The position numbers and the translations under genes were made by a program. Positions 11,264-22,574 of a stretch of DNA of 64,000 nucleotides are shown here, piece by piece (the stretch's first letter is position 1; each line of letters starts with the position of its first letter). The stretch comes from Magicicada septendecula (Eukaryota; Arthropoda; Insecta; Hemiptera; Cicadidae). The notes below the pieces were generated by a model. It ran no database searches and was not told where the DNA came from. It saw only the letters and a program-made list of their open reading frames with translations. The DNA is taken from the NCBI GenBank assembly GCA_034769895.1, contig CM068372.1, positions 438,220,958-438,284,957 on the forward strand, in the 5' to 3' direction.

Positions 11264-11625
11264 TAATGGCGTGCAGAAGCTACAGAAATGGATGCTTTGA
11301 GACGAGCTGCTAGAACTTCATGGCTAAAGCGAATATACGAAATGAAACAATCAAAGAAGAAATGGGCATACAAAAGACAATCAATCATCGACTGCATTGA
11401 AGAAAAACAACTAATCTGGTACGGACACGTACGAAGATTGGGACAGGACCGATTGCCAAAGAAAGCAATGAGATGGATGCGTAGAGAGCACAGAAAGAAA
11501 GGAATCCCCAAGAAAAATGGATAGAAGATCGATGAGCGAAGGAGGAGTAAACGACGAAAAATGCAACGACAAACAGCAAAGAAAATTAGGCATCGGACAA
11601 CGTCGTAGGACGTTTTGACCCCGAA
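11264..11625 (+). pseudogene. LINE family B tail, 5'-truncated
   Basis: The frame from 11288 reads MDALRRAARTSWLKRI, then IDCIEEKQLIWYGHVRRLGQ, then RREHRKKGIPKKNG. It corresponds block for block to the minus-strand tail at 9240-9610. It ends at GTAGGACGTTTTGACCCCG (about 11606-11624), the shared 3' terminus of this family. Only about 360 bp survive, as is common for LINE insertions truncated at the 5' end. Confidence 0.8.
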
Positions 11626-11735
11626 TTAATAAAAATAGTAACGGACTGAAACAAATTTACATTAACTAGTTCTGTAGAGGTGTGGTGACGTGTCGACGCG
11701 TCGCAACGCTGGTATAATTTCAAACGCGGGGACGT

Positions 11736-11758
11736 TGTGTGCGTGCGTGCGTGCGTGC

Positions 11759-11790
<32 letters not shown>
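11736..11790. repeat. (GTGC)n(GC)n(GT)n compound microsatellite
   Basis: GTGC units pass into GC and then GT. Thr/His/Ala/Arg or Cys/Val/Arg ORFs across it are artefacts. Confidence 0.93.
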
Positions 11791-11794
11791 TGTA

Positions 11795-12425
11795 GGTAAT
11801 CCAGGTGTAACGCCGTCAAGAATACGGAATGAGCCTGAAACAAGTGGAAATCTATGTAGTGTCGTACGGGAAGTAAACTCGCTGCAGGAGGGATTTATGT
11901 GTGTCGCTAAAGTCGAACATTAATTCAAGGATCAAAGCTGTACGTACACATACGTACTGTACAGTATATACTATGCAATGAATACAGATAATGCTGTGTA
12001 TTTGTCTTTGTTACCCGACAAACACATTGCTGCTGCCAGCGGCTACGACTAACGTCTACCCCTCCCCCTTCCTTAACACACCGTACACATCGTAGATTCT
12101 ATACCGGCGATCATGTACATGCGCGCGCGCATGGTGGTTTCCTGTTTTTACAGGTTGAGTACAGCGTCGCATTTGCCAGTTTTTCATTGTAGTGATATAT
12201 TACATTACATAAACACTTCCATTCCATCACTATAACGCTAAGTCTAAGACCAAAGTTCAAGTTGTATGGGCGGCAGCTTGACATGAACCGGTGGTCGCGG
12301 GCGAACCCGATGACCGCCTGTCGCCTGACTGTTAGCTTCAGTAGCGATCAGCCTTCTGGTGATTGGTCGGCGACAACTTGTTGCAGACTCCAAACTGTTA
12401 TCTATATATGGGGTCCTTATTAGGG
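11795..12425. other. No gene seen
   Basis: Includes a short (GC)n at about 12121-12130. Slightly more GC-rich than the surroundings, but no motif was recognised. Confidence 0.5.
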
Positions 12426-12426
12426 C

Positions 12427-12588
12427 CGCCAGCCTTAGCCACAGTACTGTGGTTTTCTGACTGAGATCTTTGTCAGTATTTCAGTTCTTTCAGCACTGAC
12501 GATGGCCGCCGATGGAGTTGCTGAAACGTTTACAAATTATAACATCGGAGCACGGCCTGATAGCCTGGAAAGTGTTAATAACTACAAC
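12427..12588 (+). mobile_element. Hammerhead-bearing short element, family A, full-length copy
   Basis: The segment starts GCCTTAGCCACAGTACTGTGG-like and ends near GTTAATAACTAC. It shares four ordered blocks with the three elements at 56494-58098: CCACAGTACTGTGG, the hammerhead core, CACGGCC, and a GGAA...TTAA end. At about 160 bp it matches their 161-171 bp length, which makes this a defined element and not a chance motif. No protein is encoded. No target duplication could be confirmed. Confidence 0.6.
12492..12533 (+). ncRNA. Hammerhead ribozyme-like motif (family A)
   Basis: CTGACGA (12496-12502) keeps every fixed core base, with C at the free position 7. The expected stem II region follows, then GAAA (12523-12526) and CGTT. 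Stem II is imperfect here. Relation to the other copies supports common origin; activity of this copy is doubtful. Confidence 0.5.
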
Positions 12589-12939
12589 CTCTTTTATGTT
12601 ATTATTATTTGGAGGGATGGATAGCCGAATTTCTTTGTACTCTGTACCACGAAGATAGGGGAGTCTTAGAGAGTTTTCGGTTGGAAGGCAGGAATTGCTC
12701 GCCCACAACGGGTTGAGCGCCTCAACCCGGCTCTGGAGGCTGCCGTCAGGCAATACTGGACCACGGGAGAGACCAGAAGAGAAGGAAGCGCTCACAAAAA
12801 GCGACACAGAGGCACGCCAGAGGCTAGGGCAAGCACAAGACCCGTCCTGTCTGGTGGCATACTCTGGCACGGACGCGGTGTTGACAGGACGAATGGGAGG
12901 CAAAGATTTGCAAGGTCATCGGAATGGACACAGGGTGAC
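12589..12939. other. Unassigned DNA with open frames on both strands
   Basis: Frames at 12490-12903 (minus, 137 codons) and 12695-12943 (plus) overlap antiparallel and show no known motif. The stretch is more GC-rich than its neighbours and ends at the TTAA of the next transposon. It could be part of an older element. Confidence 0.4.
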
Positions 12940-13800
12940 TTAAGGGGCGGACCTTACACCCTGTCTCACCCATGTTATTTTTAGTGTTTTTGTATACCTT
13001 TTACTCAGAAACTATAAAAGATATTGAGCTGAAATTTTTACAGGTTCCTTTTACAATGTTTTTGTGGATATGGAAGCAGAATTATACTTTGGAGTAATTA
13101 AAAAAAAAAAATTGAGGTTTCAAAAAGTGTCCAAGAAATTTACTTTTTCAAGAGATTAAATTGTTTAATTTTTTTTATTGTAGAGTGTTTCATCATTATT
13201 CTGGTTACACATATGCAATCTTATGACATTTAGCTACAGTAAAAATTTCAAGTCTCTATATAATATAGTTCCTAAGAAAAAGGTATATCTGTAAAATAAA
13301 AACACAATTTTTCAGAAAACTCGTTTAAGTTAAAGAAGATATTAACACTGAAAATGTTTATAAGGACGTGCCGCACATTTGAAAACGACCGCTGGTGCGT
13401 GATCGAAAATGGGAACCGGTGAGTTTCCATAGAAACTACTTCTTTGTTGTCAATAACGTGGTACACATATAAAACTTCGCTTATGAATGCGACTACATTT
13501 AACATATAATCTGTATATTGGTAAATGAAGAATGAATTCATTGATTGGAATGAATTCATTGATTGGTGAATGAACATAAATATATATATTTTTTAGATTT
13601 ATTGAAGCATTTTCAATGCCCTTCTCTGTGAATTGCATTTGTGCCTGTAAATTTTTTTAATGCATTCCTGATAAAATAGTGGGCAACTATCACTACAGAA
13701 CAGTCCAGCTCTGTAATCTTTGTGTTTTTCCTCTTCTTATTTCTTCCTTTTTTCATGTGTGTTTGTTTTCTATTCGTTTTTCATCTAAATTAAATTGTTT

Positions 13801-14901
13801 ACTCACTTTGCTTCAACTTGTCTTGGGTGAGATCTTTCTGGTCTTTAATCTTTCCTATCAGCCTCCCTTAGCTAACTCTTGTTCTTTTCGACCCCGACGC
13901 TAGTTCGAGGACTAGGGTGTCTTCCATGTTTTTCATTCTATTTCTTGACACCTGCTGCCTTGCAATAAGGCGTTGGATCTTCAAAGGCTAAGGGAGATAA
14001 CCCCTACAGAAAATCAGGTTCGATAGGAAACCTTAGGGTGGCAGCCCCATCGCCTACCTGCTTAGTTAGAGGCTGGTAACCTCTGCTAGGGAATCTTATT
14101 GCACTACCCCGTACTGCCTTGTATGGTTGGGGGTTGGCACCTCAAAGGCTAGGAGAAGGATACTCCGAGGTAAAACCAGGGTCAGGCCAAGGTCTGTAGC
14201 TGTGGTGATAGCAGTTGGCCTAGGAGAAGAAGACTCCGAAATCAAACTCGGGGTTTTACAGTGGGCTAGTAACCTGTTTAAGTAAAACAATATTTACTTG
14301 CAGAACTCAACTGAGCCTCGGAAATAGGACGGGAAACGTGGATAATCGACCTAAGCTAACGGAATAGGACAAACGTAAATGGATAATGGATAATTTAAAG
14401 GTGGCTACATGGAATGTTAGAGTGATAGCTGGTAAGGAAGCTGAACTACTAAGAAGTTTAGATCCATCTGTGGGACAATTCATAGAAATTTACGAAATAA
14501 AACTCGGAAGGAAACCCGTATGAAATTTTATAAAACAGTAGCTGTTCCGACATTCCTTTACGCAAGTGAGACATGGACCCTCGGTAAAGGGGAAGAAAGG
14601 AAAATTCAGGCTGCCGAAATGAGATTTCTGAGAAGTGTCCAAGGATTCTTCCTTCTGGGTAGGAGAAGAAACATAGACATTAGACAAGACTTGAAGATCC
14701 AGTCTTTAAATGAGACGATTAAGGAGTATAAGAGGAGATGGTGTGGACATGTGGCCCGAATGCCAGATACCAGATTGCCAGTGGCTGCTCTCAAGTACAA
14801 GCCGAGTGGAAACAGGGATGTTGGTAGACCGAGGAGGAGATGGGTTCCGGCACAGGCCAACTAGGGCCTAATCCCTGTAGTGAAGAAGATGATGATGATG
14901 A
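13801..14901 (+). mobile_element. LINE with intact ends and a large internal deletion
   Basis: It contains a 5' leader shared with 5560-5690, then GTGGCTACATGGAATGTTAG (about 14401-14420, the VATWNV start of an EEP endonuclease). At about 14465 it jumps directly to the tail CGTIHRNLRNKTRKETR. The tail continues through KTVAVPTFLYASETWT, AAEMRFLRSV, WCGHVARMPDTRLPV and GRPRRRW. It ends in (GAT)n. Comparison with the empty piggyBac-like copy at 28640-29704 places its borders, with TTAAATT-type sequence on both sides as target duplication. All of the reverse transcriptase is missing. Confidence 0.8.
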
Positions 14902-15042
14902 TTAAATTTTTTTTCGGCTTTTCGCACCATCATTCTGTCGATTTGCCGTAATCGCACTTTACAATTTTTACTATATTTTAATCACAAAGCATTAAACACG
15001 TCCAGTTTTTCCACTGCATCACACACCACTACTTTTAATGTT

Positions 15043-15351
15043 GTGATGGCGACAAAAATAGTTTTTGGCAGTCTTTTCCAGACTATCATATTGAATGATT
15101 CGTTTTTATTCTGCGTCTTTCCCAAACAGCATTTACTCAAAATGGTTTCATTAAACAGATCTTTAAAAATTCGTTTATTTGATTTAAAATTGTTTCAGAA
15201 AGGTAATTGTAATAGTAAAAACAAATGTGTGTCTAAAGAAGTGGTTTACAAATTCTTGAAGAACTTTCAAATTCGTGAGACAGCGCGCAGTAGGCCCAGA
15301 GAATTGTCGCAAATTTTCTGTGCACGAGTCACTTCATTATTCTTTTTTTAG
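15043..15351 (+). pseudogene. Conserved unknown frame inside the piggyBac-like element
   Basis: A 102-codon frame beginning near ATGATGGCG runs through the right part of the element. The same DNA in the sister copy (minus strand, about 28790-29045) aligns but is not open throughout. It has no recognised transposase motif. It may be a remnant of a transposase C-terminus or just a fortuitous frame in shared non-coding DNA. Confidence 0.3.
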
Positions 15352-15464
15352 TGAGGTTACAATTTTCTAATATGGACATGTTATATGTCATTTTGTTCAG
15401 AACAAATGAACAAAAAACCGAGAATGGCCAAAAAATTATTTTTGAGTGTAAGGTCCCCCCTTAA

Positions 15465-16415
15465 GGGAGAGTGATCGAGCAGTGCTCGTATGCGTTTGTG
15501 TCGTCTACGTGGTAGGCTTACGCGTGTGCTAAGGCGGCGAAGATGCGGATAAGAAGTAGAGGTTCGAGTAAACAGTCTGGGGGCGAGATCATTGTACTAA
15601 ATCATTGAGAGAAGAAACCTTCAACCCTCGCCTGATGGCATCGTTTCTGACAAACCAGGGGGAATTGGAGATGTAGCGGAGGGCCGGGATTGTAATGCTT
15701 CCATTCGGGCAACAACGGAGGTGCTAAACAGAGACCAGAATGCACAAGTGAGGACTATAATACAAAAGAACATATGAGATTGTTCACAACCTAGGCGGCT
15801 GCCAAAATGTGATTATCTGCGGTGCTTTATACTACAGTCTGTGGTGCATTATACTACAACGCTATACCCTATTAACATTAGAAAAACATTATATTCGATC
15901 CTGCTAGGGAAAAACTAAGGTATAACTCAATTTGTTTGTTTCAGAAAATTAATTATTTACCTTTAAGACGCTTTTATGTGTATAAAACACTTAAAACATA
16001 TTTCAATAAAAGTGGAGATTATGGGAAAATGAACGTTCCAAAAATAAGATGCGAAAAACTCTTTTCATACCCTTAGCTAAAAAAGGAATACAAAATAAGT
16101 TTATTTATGTTCTGCATCCTAGATTTTATAATTGTTTGCCTTCCAACATAGAACATAAAAAACAAAACAATGTTTCTTAAATATATGGAATCTTGGCTGA
16201 TAATAGTCACTTGAATACCTTTGTTATCCTGCATAACGTTTAACCACACGATATGGCATCATTGTCAGAAGGAAATTTAATTTGTGTTTTCATTTTACTT
16301 GTATACAGTGTGCATCTCGATTTAGTTGTAACATGAAAGTATTCATGATCTGTTTATTACTGAAAATTGTCATAACTGCCAAATAATAGTTAATTTTTTT
16401 TTGTATCGGCCATCT
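15465..16415. other. No gene seen
   Basis: AT-rich DNA with no frame of 60 codons and no repeat that I can pair with another part of the window. Confidence 0.5.
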
Positions 16416-16419
16416 GAGG

Positions 16420-16700
16420 ACGTCATGCCAATTTCAGTTCTTTATTCTTTGTTCTTTTCTTTTTCTCCAATATTCTTTTATCTTTTCACCGTGTCTCTTC
16501 TTCCTGTCTTCAGTCCACTGTGAAACTGCGTTTTTCTCTCTCTTACCCTGGACTCCTTCCATTTTTAACACTTTTGCCCGAAAAACTTCTCTGCGTTTAT
16601 ATTATTTTTGTCTAAATCCTTTTGGAGTTCGTTAATCCAACTTCATGTTGACTTCTTCCCCCACAGATATTTGAAGATCTGCTTTGTTAACCTATAGTTA
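16420..16700 (-). pseudogene. Possible LINE C-terminal fragment of another family
   Basis: The minus strand reads approximately RREVFRAKVLKMEGVQGK, then WTEDRKKRHGEKIKEYWRKR. This resembles the Lys/Arg-rich WTEERKxxHxERMKxxWxxRK tails I know from insect LINE-derived proteins. There is no catalytic domain, and stops flank the block. The assignment is from memory of the motif only. Confidence 0.45.
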
Positions 16701-16920
16701 ATTATTTTATATTATTAGTCATTGTAATAATTGATAATATTGTCTCAACAATAAATTATCAACCTGATAAATTAAGGTTCAACAATGATTATTTCAGTTG
16801 TGATTAATTGTAAAATCTTGATGATCCATTTTTTAATAGCCCTATACTTAAGTTTTTCATCTTGTTATTTGAATTAGCAGTCTCTGTAATTCCAACTTCG
16901 TTGTGTTTACTTGCTGAAGT

Positions 16921-17016
16921 TCTATTTTTCACGTTCCGGACGAGGCCTTTCAGTGTTCCCACCACTTTCAAGTCCTAAACCACGACTGAAAGGCTTTGTC
17001 CGAAACATGACAAGTA
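16921..17016. repeat. Inverted repeat with CTGAAAGG...CCGAAACATG arms
   Basis: The reverse complement of 16921-16955 aligns with 16984-17016. Both contain CTGAAAGGC, then T-rich or C-rich spacer, then GTCCG(A/G)AAC(A/G)TGA. The layout recalls the hammerhead inverted pairs elsewhere in the window, but the box is CTGAAAG, which does not fit CUGANGA. Confidence 0.6.
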
Positions 17017-17254
17017 GCAGTTCAGTAAATAAAGACGACAAAGTTAGCTATGCTTAAGACTTTAGTGTGGTCTCAACAAAGTTTCAGTGACTGCAGGGTT
17101 CCAATGAACATGTGGCAACGCGACCGGTACCGGTAACAGTTTGTAGTGAGCAGGGGCTGTAAATGTAATGAATATTCTAAACTTTAATAATGGGTATAAA
17201 GATACATTATTATTTTTATCCTCCTGACAGACGTATTTTATCCTCATTATCATC

Positions 17255-17690
17255 ATCTTCACGGATTAAACCAAAAATGGTTTGTTCCTGTCTCAAATAG
17301 GCAAAGATTAGAGGTGATCTCTCCAGAGCTTCCTCTGACGTCCCACACCTCTTCGTCCCCTAGGCTTATAGTTCCAGAGTTGATTGGGGAGGAGGCAGTC
17401 ATTCATTCGGCAAAGATGTTCCCACCAATTCAGCCGATACTGGGCGATCCTGTTGAGTATACTCACAATATTCAGGTCCTGCCGTATATCCGTGTTTCTT
17501 CTATGATCATAGCGAGTACACCTTGCCACGTGCCTGAGAAATCTCATTTCAGCCGCTTGGATGCGACTGGCCTAGCCTTTCGTTAAAAACTGTCAATATT
17601 TAACGTGGTTTTTCTTACGTTTTATTGTGGCGTCCATGCTGTCGTCCCTTTTAATTCTCTTCAGCAACTGTCCTCCCTCCTTTCTGTAAC
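17255..17690 (-). pseudogene. LINE tail, degenerate
   Basis: The minus frame 17547-17308 reads MRFLRHVARCTRYDHRRNTD, then IRQDLNI, WWEHLCRMNDCLLP, YKPRGRRGVGRQRKLW. This is the usual EMRFLR...DxRRNxDIRxxLxI...WxxHLxRM...GRP tail. It ends near 17262 at GGATTAAACCAAAAATGG-type text. The same terminus is found at 25005, so both belong to one family. Confidence 0.8.
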
Positions 17691-17904
17691 CCATATTGTA
17701 ACGACGAGACTCTTATCGTCTCTGTAAAAGTGTGTTTTATCGTGTGTTAGCCCCACACGTTGTAGTCGTTACCTTGTGTTTATTTCTAACAGTCGTACTT
17801 TTTCTAATTTCCACGCTGACGATGTCCGTCGCGAACTCACGAATTACCAGTACCAATATCTCACGAGTGTAATCCTTACCTGTCCTTTAATGAGTAAATT
17901 TATT

Positions 17905-17940
17905 TCCCGGGCGGCGCCAAATTGTTTATGAAAACAATTA
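17905..17940 (-). other. Possible primer-binding site and LTR edge (minus strand)
   Basis: On the minus strand the sequence reads ...CATAAACA, then ATTTGGCGCCGCCCGGG. TGGCGCC is how many Ty3/gypsy primer-binding sites begin, and ACA would be an LTR end. The partner LTR edge could be GTAACA at about 20697 on the plus strand. That would make an unusually long LTR of about 2.8 kb. I could not confirm it, and no gag or pol is present. Confidence 0.25.
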
Positions 17941-20760
17941 AAAATGTTAAACTGAGCGGTCGTTCTATGCGGTGATGACTAATTCAAATTACCCTCGCAA
18001 CTGGCGGGCATTTGAATCTCGCTTGTAGTTCATCGTGCTGCCGACGTCTAACGCTGGCAGACAATTTTGCTCGTCGCTAAAGTACACAAACTTTATAATA
18101 CAATTTATAATGAAATAAAAGACGGTTATTACTACTCAGTACTAGTTTATTAAAGAGAAATAGTTAATAGTTATTCAGTTAAATACAAAGATATACTGTT
18201 ATTAAATAATGTTGCTCCGGCAATAAATAGACACTATTCTCAGGTTGGCTAAGTTGATTGAAACGTTTCTAAATCGACATGGCTGTCGTCAATGTTTATT
18301 TTCTACAGTTCGTTCAATCGTTGAGTTCTTGTGATTACGAAAAAATATTAATAAGATGATAATAAAGTACACTACCTTACATCAATGGTACTTATATACT
18401 ATTAGAGTTAAATACAATTCGTTTTTTAAGTGTTAAAATGTGTGTGTTAATAATTCGTAATTTGTACATAGGTTATTTTATGTTTAATACAAGTTTAGTT
18501 TTTATTATCAATCAACCCTTGAAATAAATTTAGTTATCAGTTCGGAGTGAGAGTTATTTGTGTTGAGAAAAGTTAATTAGAATTTATTTCGTAAATTCGG
18601 GTAGTTCAGATATACTTAACAAATCTTGTTGAACAAGTCTTAACAAGTCTTGTTCTGGTGAAGAGTCACTTAGTTCTTAGTTAGGTTGGGTCGATACGAT
18701 CATCAATCTTCCATCATTTATACTTTGGATTACATCTGGCTCCTTTTTCAGTTAATTTGTATAAAATAATTAATTTTGAATATTAAAATCTGGTCTATTA
18801 TCTCTGTTGGTTTGACTAATTCTTCATTAGACTTCTTGCATCCTCATCTCGTTAATTTTTGAAGTATTTATTATTATTTTAATTAAAAATTGAGTCGAAT
18901 ATGGTTTGGCTTCTGTATCTCTTGATCGTCAATAATGGACTAATGTTTTGTAACGGAATTATATTAAATAACGTTCCGTTGTTATGGCAACTGTCTATAC
19001 TCTCATTGGTTGATCACATTTATGTCTATTGTTATAATATTTGAATTTTAATTCAATATGAATAAATATTTTCTGATGGCTATTATTCTTCTGTCTTCTT
19101 ATCTATGTATTAGATATTGTCACAACTGTTTCTATTTTCTTTCAAAGATCATTTTGACATCCCACAAAGCTGGGTTTGTTCATGTATTAAAGTTTTGACA
19201 AAAATGTTAATATTATGTTATTACATTTCTTTCTTATTTTATGTTTTTAATCTAACTCTGACACCTTAATATGACTCACTAATTGTACTTAATGTGTTAC
19301 TTGCCCTGAATTTTCTAATACAATAGTTAATTTCTTACAATTTGTCTATTTTGGATTTATACATTTTATAGGCCTAAGTAGTAATTGGCTATATCTTCTT
19401 ATTTTACACAAATTAAAGATTATTCTTCATTTACATATGTTTTGCTTGGTGTCGCTTATATACCTTTTGAATTAAATTGGGCTGGTTTACAATAATTGAA
19501 TGTTCTTATTAATTTACAAAATCATTGCTTGCCTGTTATTCTCTTATTTCTTTTTCTGTCTTTACTCTATTGATTATTATTATGTTTGTAAAATTTCATC
19601 TCCTTACTCATATCTATTGCCATTTCTTATAACTTGTTTATCATTTAATATTACTTATAAAACATAACACAAAAATTAGGTTTATGGTCTGTTTACTTTT
19701 CAGCCATATTCCTTCTTATAAACTTAACGCTTTTAATTGAACAAATAACAATTTTGGTGAATATTTTTATAACACCACCTATACTATTTTGCTAATCATC
19801 CCTTTGAACATTTTTATTAACATAGTATGTTTTATTTTCATTGCACTCATAACTAATTTATTGTTATTTAACACTATTATATTAATGGTCTATCCATCTT
19901 TTAACATTTACTATGTATTTTTACTATTTAAACATTCATAACAATAACCTCCTTAATATCATTATGGGATTTTTATCCAGAGTACAACTGTACTATTAAT
20001 CTACTATCAATTCTAACTATAATAACAATATTCTGGTTATTCTTACTTTTTGGTACCTTTCATCCTTAAACTTACCTTTCAAACCTTTAACCAGTTAAAC
20101 ACTGGTTTTGGTGTCTTTATCTATATTTTGTGTTTTATATTTACTTGTTCACTCTCACTTCTATATGAGTTCTGATTTATAATTCTGGTTGTTTATCTCT
20201 ATTTTGGATTACACTGGCACTTTGTACCTTTTTACTGTACTTTGGTGTTAATAGTGGTTATTCCCTAATATTGATTTCTTTTACTCACTTCTAACACTTA
20301 CACTGTTAATCACTTTCACTTCCTACCTATCTCTCACTTTTGGGTTTTTTATTGTTTTATATACAATTGATAGTTAGTCTGTTAACAATTTTATGTTTTG
20401 ATTTTCTTATCATCATAGAGTTATTAATAACATACAATATCTATTACTCTGGTTAGTGTACTTTAACTAAGATTATTTTATTTTAATACTTGTTACTAGA
20501 CATTTATTATTTGTTTGTGCCTTTTTCATCATTATTTGAGTTTATACCTTCTCATTTTATTTTCTTTATTGGGTCAATCACTTGGGTTGGGTCGTAGTCA
20601 TTTGTCTCGTCATAGTCATTGTCTTTTCCTTAGTTTAATATAGTTAATTCATTATAGTTTTTTCTCTGGAATTGGGGCGGCTTTTTGTGTTGTAACAATT
20701 TATTAACTACTTTCCCTCACCTTTTGTCTTTTCCCTCCATTGTTCATGAAGTTGTTGACT
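17941..20760. other. T-rich, ORF-free desert
   Basis: Over about 2.8 kb the plus strand is strongly T-rich and G-poor, and no frame of 60 codons exists on either strand. No inverted ends or LINE blocks were recognised. It could be the interior or LTR of an old element (see 17905-17940), or ordinary skewed intergenic DNA. Confidence 0.5.
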
Positions 20761-21715
20761 GGTAGTTAGGAAGGAATGAAAGGATATAGGTGTTCTCGGT
20801 CAAAGATTTCTACACGTGTAAAACCAAAGCTGGTAATACGTAGGATGCCATGCATTGTAATAGTTCTCTGATTACTCTCGCTATCGGAAAATTACAGTAT
20901 TTTTATTATGTTTTTCTACTATGGGATTTTACTTAGAAAACTAAGAAATAAACTAGCAGCAGATCAAGTGTAGGCTACTAGGGCAATTGTGTGTGTGTTT
21001 GGTTATCAATTACCGTCACTTTACAATTTCTTTGTTCTGGAATTTTTACACGGTCTTACAAGCGCGAAAGACCTTTTGTTAAAGTTCAATTCTCAGACCC
21101 ATAAAGAAGTGTGTGAAGTGTTTTATCCTCTTATGATTTTAACCTGTTTCTCCCTATGAAGGACACTCTAAAATGGTTTCAGATTCGAAGACTTGGATGA
21201 AATTAAAATTAGATTTTCCGTCATGAGGCAAGAAACATAATAGAGAATTTTTCACAACGAATTACATATTTCATTCCGACGATGGCAGAAATGTATTGAA
21301 AATAGTGGTGATCATATGGTGAACAGTCGCTTTGTGCACGTGAAAGTTCAGGGTATAATCCTCGAACCATTTTTTTTTGTTTATTCGCTGATTAATAAAA
21401 TTGAAGTGCGAAAGGAAGTATATTATTTTTTTGTCTGGTAGTAAAGGATATAGGGATGTGGCCTTCGTCCTACACTTTTTTCAGATATACTTGGACAGAG
21501 CCCGAGCCCAAGTCCAAGTTGTACTGGCAGCTCTGACAAAATTGATGAAGCTTAAGGCGATTCGGTTGTATGCTAGAGAGATTTAGTGTGTACTTTATTG
21601 ACGACAGGTAATGGGGGCACAGCCCCAGAAGGTAGAGGGATTACGAAGGAACAAAAATTTAAAAAAATATATTAGAACAATTCCCTAAATGTAAATACAG
21701 AATCGAAACGCGGGA
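20761..21715. other. No gene seen
   Basis: The 61-codon frame at 21401-21586 has no motif. Nothing else could be supported. Confidence 0.5.
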
Positions 21716-21717
21716 GA

Positions 21718-22065
21718 CAACTAAATGTAGCCGGAGTAACTAACGACGCCCGAAACGGATTACGTTAGGAGAAGTAGCAGGGTGTCGAGTCCGATCAAAA
21801 TTATGAATGAGACAATAAGACGAGAGAAGATGGCCAAAAGTATGAACACTTCTGCGAAAATAGTTGAAGGCAGCGAGAGGAAACACTTAACGTGGTTTGG
21901 ACACGTTATAGGAATGAGCGACGCGCAGTGGTCGATGAGTTTTGGAACAGATACCCGCTGAGAGAAGAAGAACGAAGTCTGAAACAGGTCTGCGAAACTA
22001 TATTGATGAGACTGTGAAAGAACGATTTTTAGAAAAAGGAAAGCGTTGTTTACCACAAAGGAAGA
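21718..22065 (+). pseudogene. LINE tail, heavily degenerate
   Basis: Recognisable blocks in shifting frames are IVEGSERKHLTWFGHVIGMS, DAQW, and then IDETVKERF near 22003-22030. These match the WFGHVxRMSDxRWP...RPxxRWxDxIDETVKER tail of one insect LINE family. Many stops are present. It lies directly upstream of the large hammerhead inverted repeat. Confidence 0.65.
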
Positions 22066-22186
22066 CTGTGTATAGGCATAAAAGAGTTTAATATTCATGT
22101 TTAATCTGGTATCCAAGTCACTTAATGGAATTAATAAATTAATTTACCTTTCAATAATCCGCCGTGTAACTTTTTATAAAACTCTT

Positions 22187-22226
22187 CTATTACGCGTTTC
22201 GAAGACTATGCTCCATCTTCAGATAG
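22187..22226 (-). ncRNA. Hammerhead ribozyme-like motif (family 2)
   Basis: Minus strand: stem I strand CTAT, core CTGAAGA, a weak stem II over GGAGCATAGTCTTC, then GAAA. Stem III ACGCGT follows with A at the cleavage position, and AUAG closes a 4-bp stem I with CUAU. All fixed core bases are present. ACGCGT is self-complementary, so a two-copy (dimer) fold would give a longer stem III than one molecule can. Confidence 0.6.
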
Positions 22227-22477
22227 TAAAATGAAACTATGTCACTCTTACGAGATCGTTAATTAATAAAATGTCAATGTGCATAAGAACTGTACGCGAT
22301 GTTGGTTGCGCACCCGTTCAAGTTCAATCTGCTACTCTGTACTTGAAACTGCTAAGTTCAAGAGTAGCAGATTGAATTTGAGCGGGTGAGCACCCAACAT
22401 AGAGTACAGTTCTTATGCACAGTGACATTTTATTAATTAACGATCTCGTAAGAGTGACATAGTTTCATTTGACTTTA

Positions 22478-22518
22478 CTATCTAAAGATGGAGCATAGTC
22501 TCCGAAACGCGTTAGAGA
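22478..22518 (+). ncRNA. Hammerhead-like motif (family 2), core mutated
   Basis: This is the mirror copy of 22187-22226. The core reads CTAAAGA, so the invariant G of CUGANGA is A, and stem I pairing is reduced. Stem II is better here (GGAG...CTCC), and GAAACGCGT is intact. It is probably inactive. Confidence 0.5.
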
Positions 22519-22574
22519 AGAGTTGTATAAGGAGTCACACGTCGGATTATTGAAAGGTAAATTAATTTATTAAT

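Larger units (their letters stand above)
12944..15460 (+). mobile_element. piggyBac-like non-autonomous DNA transposon, interrupted by a LINE
   Basis: The element is flanked by TTAA at 12940-12943 and 15461-15464. Its ends are inverted repeats: GGGGCGGACCTTACACCC on the left and, reverse complemented, GGGGGGACCTTACACTC on the right. A second copy at 28640-29704 has the same ends and TTAA flanks in opposite orientation, and aligns on both sides of the LINE inserted at 13801-14901. TTAA target duplication is typical of piggyBac; the superfamily call rests on that and the G-rich termini. Length without the LINE is about 1.4 kb. Confidence 0.8.
22131..22573. repeat. Long inverted repeat (arms about 215 bp) with hammerhead motifs
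   Basis: The left arm (22131-22346) pairs with the right arm (22355-22573) at roughly nine positions in ten, with a few indels and almost no loop. Outer ends are TTAATAAATTAAT and its complement. Each arm holds one hammerhead-like motif, pointing outward: minus strand in the left arm, plus strand in the right. Inverted partner copies of this kind are known around Penelope-like elements, but no Penelope protein is present here. Confidence 0.9.

Noticed and set aside
13900-14330. tRNA-like words (GGTTCGATAGG, TTCGAGGACTAGG)
   Set aside because: No cloverleaf could be formed around them, and the text belongs to a LINE 5' leader.
16984-17016. Hammerhead motif CTGAAAGG...CCGAAACATG
   Set aside because: The box reads CTGAAAG, which breaks CUGANGA at the invariant G8; kept only as an inverted repeat.
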